Shown here piece after piece: positions 11,331-21,654 of a DNA stretch of 64,000 bases. This DNA is from Periplaneta americana (lineage: Eukaryota; Arthropoda; Insecta; Blattodea; Blattidae): positions 181,892,896-181,956,895 of the forward strand of contig NC_091120.1 of the NCBI RefSeq assembly GCF_040183065.1, read 5' to 3'. Position numbers and translations under genes: made by a program. The notes under the pieces are model-generated. The model saw only the letters and a program-made list of their open reading frames with translations. It ran no database searches and was not told where the DNA came from. Within the stretch, counting starts at the first letter, position 1, and each line of letters opens with the position of its first letter.

Positions 11331-13271
11331 ATAGAAACTGGTTTTACTGAAATTACATCTTTTCAAGGAAAAGCGATGAAACATTAATATGAACGGTGGT
11401 AAATATCAAAATTAAGACCACAATACGTAATATAGTTGCTCCGAAATGTTAATAATACTTCATAAACGACAAAAATGTGAAAGATTATACAGTAATCAAG
11501 GTGTAACTACGCTGACCTTCAACTGCCTTGGTTCTACTTTACGTTACAAATCCATAGAATTTCCCACCTGCATAAGGATGTAGAAGAGGGGAAATGGCTG
11601 AGGGAAGTCGATATCTCCTTTTTCTTAAATCAATACATTCTGACACATGTAAGAAAATCACAGATATTATATTTTTTTGCGAATAATTACAACTTCAAAA
11701 AATACAAATTAGTTTCTATTAAAACAAACACATTTCTCACATCACTCTTTGAATTGGACTGAATTGAAAGAGAGGGAAATGGGATGAGAAACTTTAAAAA
11801 GTGCACGTGAACGCGTCCTTGCAAGGAATTTGACATTTTACAGTAAATAAGTATTATATCCAGAGTGATATCAAAATATTATATGTATAAATAGGTCAAC
11901 TGAAATATGTTAATATCGATAGTTACTAAATGAAATTTACGGAAAAGTTTAAATTTTAACACTAGCGGTAGCGCACAATTAAACCCGGAGTAGGTTGATT
12001 TAATTAAAATGCTACAGCTCGATTTAAATACGATAGGACCAGCAACGTACTACATCGAAGATTAAAGAATTATTGTTGCATGAAATAAAAACAGGTACTC
12101 AGGCCAAGTCTACGTGTTCTATATATGGAGAAGTTTAACATTTGCCGGTAGGTCATAATATTATATCCAGAGTGGATTAATAATCAAAATTCTATGAATA
12201 GTTGAATTTAAGTATGCCAGAACTGTCATTCACTATATTAACTCTATATGCCCATTATTAGTAATATGCGTTACAAGAGCGGTATGTTGAAGTTTTCATA
12301 TTCGAGGAAAAGTTTGAAAAAGTGAAACGTAGTTGAGCTTTTTTAATTTCCGAGAATTGAAAGAAAACTCGTGTATCGTACATTATTTTGTGCGAAGATC
12401 GTTTATTACATACCTGAAAGAGGAATTTCTAATTAGTTGCAATGAAATCTCCATCTTGCCTTCTGTTCAATGACGGCAAATTTGCAAAACAAAAATATCT
12501 ATCTTCAACATTGTTGCTTTAAAATGTTTTCTGTGTTTACTATACTCCAGCAGGCCGTGATATACGTCTGTCTTTTTTTCCCCCAGTCTATGATGAGTCT
12601 GGAATCTTGTTGATTTTTTCACGGCTTCCTTAATGTTACTTGCATCACGAATGCAGTAACTTTAGTGGAGTTGTAGAGTTTACTTAATTTTTGCAAATAT
12701 TTAAAAACAATAATTAACAGTGCAATTTAGGTGAAATTGCAGTGGTAAGTTTCCAATTTATAATTGTTACTATAATGAACGTCTCTAAAAATAATATGTT
12801 AAAAGCCTAAAGCAGTAAAATCAATATGTCACTTAAGCGATAAGAAGAGGGAAATTGTTATGTGTGTTAGGTTGGGAATACTGAATGTGGAATTTTAGAC
12901 TTTCCGCGGATTGGTTTTGTGCGGAAACCAAGCAAATACGCACGATCTCGCACAAAATTTATTTCCAGTTTTGTTTAAATTTGAGTTCAATTCTTTGCAA
13001 TTTCAGCTAATTTGACTACCCAAATGTAACAAATATGTTTAAGATAATTTAAGAAACTGCTAAAATGGTGTAAATAACTGAAAAATTTGAAAATCATACT
13101 GCTGCCATTCTACATTCAAAGAAAATATTTTTTTTGGAGGGGGGGGGGAGTTAATTTATATGTAGAAAAATGTTGTAATACTATTGAAGCACGGTGAGGA
13201 CTGACAATTGATTATAATATACAGTAATAAACAGTGAGGTATTGATCTCTATACGTTATAACAGCTAAGTA
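11331..13271. other. No gene; weak diverged direct repeats
   Basis: No protein family is recognisable. Between 11840 and 12330 short phrases recur in order (ttatatccagagtg at 11856 and 12162; ggaaaagttt or ggagaagttt at 11941, 12126 and 12303; tatgaatag or tataaatag), suggesting an old, roughly 200-300 bp tandem duplication. A G-run sits at 13136-13148. Confidence 0.4.
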
Positions 13272-14337
13272 CAGGGACATCATTTTATTTTTACTAACAT
13301 TTTTAATATTAACCTGTCTACACCTTTAGAGAACCGGAAACACCGCTTGCTCCCCCCTCCAAGACTGGAGTTCGATGATACTGGCGTAAAACACAAATCA
13401 CTCTACTAGGTATGGGATGGAAGAAAAGTAGTTCATCCATTTACGTAAACTAGGAAATATCGCGATTTTGAGTTTGATCATTTTCATTAGGTTTTTCTTT
13501 AATCAAAGTACAGTACTGTATTAAGAATAAGTGTTTTTACTCACGAAGTGAGTTATCCATGCGAACGTATTCATTATGCAGTGCATATTATACTGTCTAC
13601 AGCACATTAGAGAAAGGAGTTAAATTGAAAAATAATCATAATATGAATATTTAAACACAATTTTGAAAACGGTGGCCGTTCATTTCGATACAGGCTTCAG
13701 TTCTTTTGTGCATATTATTGCACTATAGACTATTGCATCTAATTCCAATTGCCAGTTTCGTCCTTTGTACTAGTAACTCATGTTGAAATAATTCTGTACC
13801 TACTCTACATACTGTAAATTCAATCTTCACTTCTGCCCGACCCGCACAGATAAAATTACTCAGACATGCTATCTACTGTCCGCCCAAGTGATTATGCCGC
13901 AGGATTGTAGAAAGGGAGGAAATCACGTCACAGTTAATTACTTAACGAGGCCCTTTTATTTAAGTTAAATTAAACAGCTGTATAATATTACGTAAACTTC
14001 CAATTCCTAAGAGAAATTAATGTTTTCAGAAAAGAGCTAAGACAGACCAGCTCTTACAGAGGGGCGAGCAGAAGCAGGTGGGGGAAATCGGGATTCGACG
14101 TAGGCAAACGGACAGTACCTGTGCGAAAATATGATTGAATATTGAAAGCTCTTTCGTCACTGGAAAACGCGAACATATTTCTGGAACGTACTATACTCAG
14201 TAACTCAGTACTGCTTACTATCTGCGGTCTTGGTTCTGTGTGGAGTTGGAACTTCCTTAGTAGAAGGGGTGGGAGTGAAGTACATTCAAAAACTCAGGTA
14301 CAATAAAAATTGAAGTAAAAATAAAATCATGTCCCTG
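13272..14337. mobile_element. 1.07-kb TA-flanked DNA transposon, CAGGGACAT termini (copy 1)
   Basis: The left terminus cagggacatcattttatttt (13272) and right terminus (inverted, ending aaaatcatgtccctg at 14337) are TIRs of about 24 bp, flanked by TA on both sides (13270-13271, 14338-14339), as for Tc1/mariner-type elements. The same element occurs inverted at 53235-54530, with long collinear identity (for example gtacctactcta/tagagtaggtac and cctgtgcgaaaatatgatt). There is no open transposase, so it looks like an internally non-coding derivative mobilised in trans. Confidence 0.9.
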
Positions 14338-14518
14338 TACTTTGTCGACATATCTGCGGAAAGAAATTGACATTTGATCCTAGTACATGCAATTATATCA
14401 ATATAATATTTAAATTGAAAATTTCGTGTACCAGCAATAATAATTATCGGTCCCACCGAACAATACATCATAAAAATTAGTATTTTATCATGATTCATTA
14501 TAGCTGACTTTAAAGTAG

Positions 14519-14616
14519 GGACAACCATTGCCAGGCAAACTTCAAATCAATCACTGAACTTAGTAGTAAAATTCTGTAAATTCTCTGTCACTTTACCTGC
14601 ACACGTTGGAGGATAC
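14519..14616 (-). pseudogene. Partial duplicate of the exon end and intron start found at 18585
   Basis: On the minus strand 14597-14616 reads atcctccaacgtgtgcag then gtaaagtgacagag. This matches the 3' end of the candidate exon and its splice donor at 18585-18603 (atcctccagcatgtacag then gtacggtgacagaa), and intronic similarity continues to about 14530 (tcagtgattgat). Only about 20 bp of exon is present before the match is lost, so it is a partial copy. It lacks both transposons that now sit in the intron of the other copy. Confidence 0.55.
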
Positions 14617-15364
14617 AATAAATGCATTTAAAATACAATAGAAACCGAAATAAAATTAACAATACACCTATACACTTCTGAAAAATACTTAGATTTACAG
14701 AAGAGTCGAAAAATTCCTTTAATATCATAAAAGGGATTTTCTATTAGCGAAAGTTGTAAGATTATATGTTATTGTTTTTACAATATTTTAATTCAAAGTA
14801 CCTATTCAAAGACTAACATTCATGTACAACATTTTTAATTTATCATTCAGAGCCTATTTCAATAGGCAGAATTTTGTATCTAATATTCAAACCGGATTTC
14901 GAGTGATTCTACTTTTAAGTATAAAGTATAAAGTAATTCTGGAGGATGACCACTCCACGATTTTCGAACTTACTTTTTTTTTTTTAACAAACGACAATTT
15001 TATGCTCGACTTTCGAAAGGCAATACAAAAAAAAATCGGAAAAACACAATATAAGTATTTAATGTCCTTCTTGAATAGAATATTCGTGAAACTATAAAAT
15101 GTTAAATTATTCCGGGGGAAAAAAATCGTATTAGTTCTAATCAACTATAATGAAATTGTAAGTCTTCAATTTCGGATACTATAATATTGTACTATTAGTT
15201 TTAATTTTTATTTTAATTAGGCATTTGAATTCTAATTTTGAGTCATTTCTTGTAATACCTGATTATTGCCAATTGTTGTTACTAAATAATGTATTTAATT
15301 CGTAAATTTTAAGCCATCTCTTGGTATAGCTATTTATTGCTTCTAAAATAACATGTTTAATAGC

Positions 15365-15365
<1 letters not shown>
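14617..15365. other. AT-rich sequence, no convincing gene
   Basis: Overlapping 85- to 91-codon open frames occur on both strands at 14822-15144 but are compositionally driven (Phe/Ile/Lys-rich). No motif is recognisable. Confidence 0.35.
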
Positions 15366-15411
<46 letters not shown>

Positions 15412-15424
15412 TATATATATATAT
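15366..15424. repeat. (TA)n microsatellite
   Basis: About 59 bp of near-pure at repeats with one acacat interruption. Confidence 0.95.
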
Positions 15425-16265
15425 TTCTTCCTATAACCATTAGATATAAATACAGAGACATGCCTTGAGGCTTTATGAAACGACCCATTCTTTCATTAAG
15501 GTGCATTCTTGTACATAATTCATGTGAATTGTAACCTTGACCACAATTCTGTATTATAATTTTATTATTGTTTATTGCTTATAAAATATGTATTTTGATA
15601 CCAACTATAACCCTAATATACCTCAGGATGAAATAGGGTTTATTAAATTGGATAATAGAAAAAACACAATTTCGACTGTAACCTAATATACCCTATCACA
15701 ACCTAACCTAACCTTAACTCAAGCAAAACTAAGCTAACCTAAACTACTCCGATCGCCATCAAGCAATAAACATCGCTTACCAACAAAATAACATTACACT
15801 ACCGTTCTAAACTACGTAAAATTTTTAAAATCTGAAACATATAAAACCATGGTCCCCCTGCAACATGCTCACAACTTCTAAAATCATGGAGAGGCTTTCC
15901 TCCTGAATTAATCACAAATTCCTGTACACAACATGTACAAGCTCCAATAGAAAACTGTAGGCACTGTTAAAATAAAGAATTTAAAATAAGTTGATGTTGC
16001 AGAACTCGTGTCTGCAGGAATATACAGCAATGTATTTTGCAAGGCGAGTCATAAAGTTATATATTTTTTAATGTGAAATAACATCGAATTTATTAATTCT
16101 ATGCAACGTAAAACTGGAATTAAGCAAATTTTTGTACCGAAATTTAAGATCTTTATTCGTCAAAAAGTAGGATCCGTAATAATTATATCTCGTGCTGTAA
16201 CTGCGAAGTTCAAATCTAGACCTATTAATATAATTGTTGAGATTTTTAATACCTAATAAATAGTA
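15425..16265. other. No gene; scattered CCTAA-like motifs and a small dispersed repeat
   Basis: At about 15607-15655 a 45-50 bp segment (aaccctaatatacc ... aaatagggttt ... ttggataa) recurs at 31222-31275. Degenerate cctaacctaacctta motifs lie at 15695-15740. Otherwise nothing recognised. Confidence 0.4.
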
Positions 16266-16267
16266 TG

Positions 16268-16452
16268 TATAGGTCTACAACAGTTAAATATTTTTTTCTC
16301 TGATTAATGAAGATCTACAATGCACTAAGGCCTATATCGTAAAGAAAGTCTATCGTACAGGTATATAGCTTTTTTTTTTTTTTTCGTTTTAAGAATGAGA
16401 AAAACACTGCTATTCCCCCCTATCCGAATAGGTACCGCAAGATATTACACGG
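16268..16452 (+). repeat. Left member of a direct repeat flanking a foldback
   Basis: From taggtctacaacagttaaat through a T-run to atccgaata, accgcaagatattacac. The same ordered landmarks recur at 16788-16955 (taggtctacg, cagttaattt, tttctctga, atcgtac, T-run, aagagtgaga, catccgaataccgtaagaca, ttacac). The two copies are diverged by many substitutions and small gaps. Confidence 0.75.
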
Positions 16453-16454
16453 TA

Positions 16455-16788
16455 ATTGTTGAGATCCACACCACCATCGATTTTCGATTTTTTTTTCTGA
16501 AAACCCCCCCCTACCCAAATTTTACCCCCCACTTAGAAAAAATGTAGTGAAATGACCTAACCTAACCAAAATTTCGACTTAGACATCGATCTGCGAACTA
16601 TTAAGGTATAAGAGATTGATGTGTTTGTCAGATTGATGCCTAAGTCGAGATTTAGGTTAGGTTAGGTTAGGTTAGGTCATCTCGCTATTTCCCCCCCCCC
16701 CAAGTTTTTTTGAAAAGGGGATAAAAATTGGGGGTTTTCAGAAAAAAAAATCGATGGAGTGGATCACCACAATTACCAAACAATTAAG
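16455..16788. mobile_element. Foldback element with about 145-bp inverted arms
   Basis: The left arm (16455-16600) and right arm (16640-16788) are inverted copies sharing, from outside in: aattgttgagatccac versus its complement, atcgatttttttttctgaaa, a C-run, an AT block, atgacctaacctaacc, and cgacttagacatcgat. The loop is about 40 bp. Such long imperfect arms without coding capacity fit a foldback or MITE. The arms include telomere-like TTAGG units. Confidence 0.85.
16652..16677 (+). repeat. Short interstitial (TTAGG)n tract
   Basis: Five consecutive TTAGG units within the right arm of the foldback; the left arm carries two in the complement orientation. TTAGG is the known telomere repeat of many insects. 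Here it is internal to a mobile element, so it is not evidence of a telomere. Confidence 0.85.
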
Positions 16789-16955
16789 TAGGTCTACGTA
16801 TTGATATAAAACAGTTGAGCAGTTAATTTTTTTCTCTGAAGAATAAACATTTATAATGTACAATGCATCATAACGAAAGCCAATCGTACCGGTTTTTTTT
16901 TTTAAGAGTGAGAACTTTGGATACTGTCACATCCGAATACCGTAAGACATTACAC
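16788..16955 (+). repeat. Right member of the direct repeat flanking a foldback
   Basis: Partner of 16268-16452, in the same orientation. The two copies bracket the foldback element almost exactly. Confidence 0.75.
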
Positions 16956-17059
16956 TAATGACAAATGCATTAATATGAGTTTTAAGATATGTTTGGTTAC
17001 TATATTATCCCCGTTAGTTACAATTCTGTCCTGCAAATAGAGAAAATCATAGTCGGGCC

Positions 17060-17671
17060 TAGGGTTGCCAACTTTTTCTGAAGAAAATATGAGAGATTAA
17101 GGAACCGACAAAATTTCACATAGATAATTGACAAATTATTCCGATCAGTTAGGCTACTAGAAACAACTTTATTCTACACTTCGCCAGCTAGGCTTCAATT
17201 TAGAGTATTTTGAGACAGATTTTGTCTCGCGTAATAGTTGAAGTCGACTGCAGTTTTCAGCTCTGATTTGATTAGATGGTGTCGTGCTTCTCTTTTGAAC
17301 ATCTGTCCAATTATTGTTCATGAGATAAAACATCCTCTTTTGTATGAGCATTACTACTTGTTAAGCTTAGAACAAAACTATCCAATTTTTCCAAATTTTT
17401 AATACTAACAGACTCTATTGTTTGATTTTAAACGGGTGAGCACTAAACCTATTTCTTGGAAGCTACTTTTTACAAAGATTGCACATTTTAATGCATTTTT
17501 TGAACAACAAAATTCATCATATAAATTATCATTCACGGCAAAATCAAATGTTTAAAATAATGATTTTTACATTATGCAAAAATAAGAGAGCAAAATGCTC
17601 GAAGAGAAGAAAAACACGGGAGACGAGAAAGTAAAAAATTAGGGGAAAATAAGGGAGGTTTGGTAACCTTT
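17060..17671. mobile_element. hAT-like transposon with 8-bp target duplication
   Basis: The left end tagggttgccaac and inverted right end (gtttggtaaccttt) form short imperfect TIRs. The 8-mer gtcgggcc flanks both ends directly (17052-17059 and 17672-17679). Short TIRs and an 8-bp duplication indicate hAT. Inside, a 60-codon minus-strand frame at 17169-17351 (MLIQKRMFYLMNNNWTDVQ) may be a transposase relic but is not recognisable. Confidence 0.78.
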
Positions 17672-17686
17672 GTCGGGCCACACTTA

Positions 17687-18529
17687 GGCCGTGTCTCAAA
17701 GCTACATTTTCAGCTGAAGTGAACTAGATTGTTGACTAAATAGCCGGATGTGACGTCAGAAGTCATGATCCAAAGCTACGTAGTGCATAGCAATCAAGTC
17801 CGTTGTAGCTAGTAAACGAAAATGCTTGCTTGATTGTTGACTTGTTCACTAAACAAACATGGGTAATTTCCTAGTACCCGGTACTCATTACATAGGTCGT
17901 TTTTGTGTTTACACAGTGGTTCCTTTCTGAAAAGAAAAACGATAAAAATATTTTCTTTTGTCGAAAATGAACTACAACCTAAACTAAACTAGACTAACCT
18001 AATCTAATCTAAGAACACATTATTATAGATAACGATAAAAATATTTTCTTTTGTCGGAAATGAACTACAACCTAACCTAACGTAACCTAACCTAAGAACA
18101 CATTCAAAAATATATTACAAACTGACTAGAATCACATCTAGTAACAAACTATTAAAATTCTTTTCAGAAAGGAGCCACTGTGTAAACATAAAAACGACCT
18201 ATGTAACGAGTACTGGGTACTAAGAAACTACCCAAACATGGATACCTAATCAGCAATTGGGGTTATGAAATTTTAAAATGCTTTGGAAGTGAAATAATGT
18301 AAATATAGAGTAGAATAACATGTTAACTTGGAACACTGACATTGTTAGTGCCTTCTGTACAATGTTTTAAACATTACTGCAATATATTAAGCCCTTATCT
18401 TTTCCACATAACTCGTAATGAAACTGCATTAGGACACTGCCTTCTTAATTCAGTGCTGCACCGTGATGTCATGGTTTTTAGAAAAACAGTCACTGAAGAA
18501 GGCCATGTTTCAAGCTTTGAGACACGGCC
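17687..18529. mobile_element. Harbinger-like TIR element carrying a nested foldback
   Basis: The termini ggccgtgtctcaaagct (17687-17703) and agctttgagacacggcc (18513-18529) are perfect 17-bp inverted repeats. The flanking trinucleotides are tta and tca, compatible with a mutated 3-bp PIF/Harbinger-type duplication. Just inside the right end, ggccatgtttcaagct is a second, diverged copy of the terminus in opposite orientation, giving a 30-bp near-palindrome at the edge. A second element (17861-18233) sits inside. No transposase frame is seen. Confidence 0.8.
17861..18233. mobile_element. Nested foldback/MITE with 74-bp inverted arms
   Basis: The arms 17861-17934 and 18160-18233 are inverted copies with about 90 percent identity by eye (core cataggtcgtttttgtgttt, acacagtgg). 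The direct repeat aaacatgg (17855-17862 and 18234-18241) suggests a 6-8 bp target duplication. The loop holds a tandem direct duplication (17940-18021 and 18033-18104, each gataaaaatattttcttttg ... gaactacaacct ... aagaacacatt) rich in degenerate CCTAA motifs. Confidence 0.85.
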
Positions 18530-18584
18530 TCAGATCAATCACTTAAATCAACAGTAGGTATTTGTACATTTTCTGTCACCGTAC

Positions 18585-19042
18585 CTGTACATGCTGGAGG
18601 ATGCTGGAGAAGCTTTCGCGGACGTCCAAGAAGGGGCAGTTGACTGAAAGCCGCAGGATGGTGGGCATATGCAGCGTCACGAGAGACACATACTCGGCAT
18701 TGTTCTTATCCTGGCAACAATGTCCGTTAGTAGTGGCATTGTTGATAGCAACACTGTTCCCAACTGGAGTCGCATTGGAGGGCAATCTCGAGTGTTTGGG
18801 ACTGCCGTAACCGTCCAGCCAGCCCATGACCGTCTTCTCAATGACTTCGAGTCCCATCGTCCTGGCTGCGAGGTCCCGGGTGCACACCGGCATACAGAAA
18901 CGGGCAACAAGATCCACTTCTTCAGCGACATCATTTCCACATATTTCATTAATTTCGCTATGGCAGCGGCTTTCGATGTCGATAGCGATAGTGGGGGTTG
19001 CATTATTATTGGTAACACTGTTATTTGTCGCCTTCTTCAGTT
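18585..19042 (-). CDS. Candidate internal coding exon of an unidentified host gene
   Basis: On the minus strand a 458-bp segment is open in one frame for 152 codons. It is preceded by a pyrimidine-rich acceptor (tttcttcacacaccag) and followed by a donor (gtacag then gtacgg), so it ends in phase 0 and starts after two bases of a split codon. Unlike the surroundings it is balanced in base composition, with many G/C third positions and Cys, Trp and Pro codons. The translation contains EEVDLVARFCMPVCTRDLA, GLEVIEKTVMGWLDGY, an Asn/Ser/Thr-rich linker (about residues 85-105), and a C-terminal HMPTILRLSVNCPFLDVRES that looks like an amphipathic alpha-helical (ARM/HEAT-like) segment. I do not recognise the family. 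An in-frame ATG at 19061 lies in the presumed intron, so I do not treat it as the start. A partial copy of its 3' end lies at 14597-14616. An overlapping plus-strand frame looks like a shadow. Confidence 0.6.
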
Positions 19043-19085
19043 CTGGTGTGTGAAGAAACATGATACGTATAAGAGAAAAAAGTAA

Positions 19086-19299
19086 ATAAATGTTGCACTC
19101 CCGAACTGTATATTTTTAACTCCGCACTTAAACTAAAAAATGTTCAATTCTAAACCACACAATTTTTTGTTCAGTGTTCCAACCTAATACTGTAGAAATA
19201 CTGTAATTAATAAAAGTTTATATAACTATTAATTTTCCATCCTATTTTCAGTCTTACTGCACCTGAAAAAAAAAACATCCAATCAATATCTGATGTAGC
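19086..19299. other. No feature seen
   Basis: Short AT-rich interval between the candidate exon and a LINE 3' tail. Confidence 0.4.
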
Positions 19300-20101
19300 T
19301 TATTGTATTGTATTGTATTTATTAACATTCCATGGTATTCATACATGCTTACAGCTAGAATATGGAACAAGTCAAAAAACTTAATACTATTATAAAATCT
19401 TAATTTATAGTCACAGTCTAGATGAAATATACACAGACGAGATTTACAATATAGTTTACTACCTACAACACACAGTTTTAGTATCAGTTTCATGAAGTGT
19501 TATTGAATATCATGAATTCACCTACAAAATAGAAGGCGTAAGAAATTAGGTACTTCTTTAATTTGGCCCTAAATAATTTTATGTTTTGAGTTTCATTTTT
19601 TATATCGATAGGAAAGCTATTAACAATTTTTACTGCCATATAACGCACTCCTTTTTGATAGCACGATAAATTTGCCGATGGAGTATGAAAGTCATTTTTT
19701 ACGTGTATTTATGCTATGAACTGTTGAATTGGTTACAAAGTTTTCACGATTACATACGAGGAAGATTATTAATGAAAAGATATACTGACAAGCCATGAGC
19801 ATAATTTGTAGTTTTTTTAAAATAGCCTACACGATTCCCTAGATTTGGCACCTACTATTATTCTAATTACTCTTTTTTGTAATAGAAATATATTGTTACT
19901 ATCTGTGGAATTTCCCCAGAATATTACTCCAAAACTCATTACCGAGTGGAAGTATGCAAAATATATTGTTTTTAAGGTATTGATATTGACTATCTTTTGC
20001 ATAGATCTAATAGCAAAACAAGCTGAATTTAGTTTGGAGGTAATTTCTTTAATATGATTTTTCCAATTTAACACATTATCGATTATTTGGGTCTGACACA
20101 T
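19300..20101 (-). mobile_element. Jockey/CR1-like non-LTR retrotransposon 3' fragment
   Basis: On the minus strand 20101-19817 encodes LNWKNHIKEITSKLNSACFA, IRSMQKIVNINTLKTIYFAY, FHSVMSFGVIFWGNSTDSNN and LLQKRVIRIIVGAKSRESCR, the typical RT thumb and downstream region of jockey/CR1-clade LINEs. Further down, frames broken by stops continue the C-terminal part (HSINTRKK, LSKRSALYGSK), followed by a non-coding tail ending at 19304-19320 in a short (AATAC)n-type tract on the minus strand. It is 5'-truncated and non-functional. The family differs from A and B. Confidence 0.82.
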
Positions 20102-20640
20102 AACTACAAAGGAATGTCGGTAAATTCATAGCAGACTTGTCAATGTAGGCTTGCACATATCGGTTTCACTTTAATACACAAATATTGTTGATTTAAATTT
20201 TTAATCTAGGGCAGTATATTTGAATGCAACGAACATGTCAATTATTCCTTTAATTTGTACTGCAAACTGTCAATTAATTCTCGGAAAAGAATGCAAGCAT
20301 CAAAATAACCTACAACCGAAGGTGTTTCTAAAGTTTTGTATCTAGAATAATTTATTTGAATGGATGAATGAATGAATATAAATCAGTTCTCGAATTTGTT
20401 CACTGGACCAAAGAAGAAAAATCAACGGAATTTCTTTACTATTTAAAGCAAAACCAACGTATGTACGTGGACACGCCTCCTTCGAACTTACCGAAATGTC
20501 ATTTGAAAAATAACCAAAAAGTGTAGCATTTTATACTGATATCATACACAATGAATAGCTCTACAGTAAAAAATATATGGTCGAATTACATACCTATAAC
20601 TCTTCACAACACATCTATGCACTCACTCAATCACAGTGAA
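20102..20640. other. No feature seen
   Basis: AT-rich sequence without recognisable motifs. Confidence 0.4.
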
Positions 20641-20708
20641 AGAAGAATAAACTCGTAAAATCAACGATTTTCGGTCATTTTTATTGCAGGAATTTGACAG
20701 GTACTTAC

Positions 20709-20835
20709 CGGCTTCCTCCCCAGCTCCGTCCGTGGAAACTTCCAGCTGCCGTCCTGTCAGCTGGTAGCGGGCCGGTAGGTGCGTTCTGTTGCTAGCGGCC
20801 CCTGATCGAGCGTTCCCCTCCCCTATAGATTTTTG
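20709..20835 (-). other. GC-rich segment ending in a consensus splice donor; possible first exon
   Basis: On the minus strand the segment ends ggggaggaagccg followed by gtaagtacctg, a near-perfect 5' splice site (exon end at 20709). The 125 bp upstream are far richer in G+C and CpG than the flanks. It contains no ATG, so if it is an exon it would be 5' untranslated. It lies 1.7 kb upstream of, and in the same orientation as, the candidate coding exon at 18585-19042; a link between them is inference. The exon's 5' limit is unknown. Confidence 0.4.
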
Positions 20836-21296
20836 TTAATCCACTTTACACTTGAATGTAGATTAAAATAACCACTCACTCAGTGCAGGCACAAGTTACT
20901 AAACGTGATAATGTTTATTTCACTCACGCATTGCACTGTACACTCTGAAAGTATAGCAAATTCATAGATTTTTTACAAACCACACATCTCTGTATGCACA
21001 AAATCGTTTGACAGTTGAGCGATTATTACGCTATCTAGTGGCAACATCGTGAACACGACGACATCAGCGCTGTGGGTGAGAAGCTGCTTACATAACTACC
21101 AACCAGTCAACAGTTGCATTCGTAATACAATCTGCGCCAAATACGAATGTCTACTGCCGAAAATTTTCTATTAGGTGGAGAACTTCATTTTATTTCCAAC
21201 AACTAAATCTTGGTTGTCTGAAATACTGCAGTTCTATCATTTACTGCACCTGAAAAAGAGATAGAATTAAATATAAAAATAATAAACAGCGATTAA

Positions 21297-21301
<5 letters not shown>
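20836..21301. other. No feature seen
   Basis: AT-rich interval between the GC-rich segment and the microsatellite-ended LINE. Confidence 0.35.
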
Positions 21302-21338
<37 letters not shown>

Positions 21339-21613
21339 TTATTTAACCTGGCAGAGTTAAGGCCATACGGCCTTTTCTAACACTCAACCAGGAGTAAAAC
21401 TGCGTTACAAAAAACACTACAAATTTACAAAGTACACTACAATTTTACACACAAAACTGAATAAGATAATAATAATAAAATGTAAACAACAAGTAAGTAG
21501 AAATCAGACATAATATATAACATACAGAAAGAAAGAAAAAAGCATAATAAAATGTGAACAGCAGGTCAAAATAAATGAGACATACAAAGTATAAAGTATA
21601 AAAAAATAAGCCA

Positions 21614-21654
<41 letters not shown>

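Noticed and set aside
14822-15144. Overlapping 85- to 91-codon frames
   Set aside because: Phe/Ile/Lys composition and equal openness on both strands point to AT-rich chance.
16652-16677. Chromosome end or true telomere
   Set aside because: Only five TTAGG units, inside an inverted-repeat element, with normal sequence on both sides.
18669-19085. Plus-strand 138-codon frame over the candidate exon
   Set aside because: It lacks fitting splice sites and is complementary to the minus-strand frame, which has both an acceptor and a donor and better composition.
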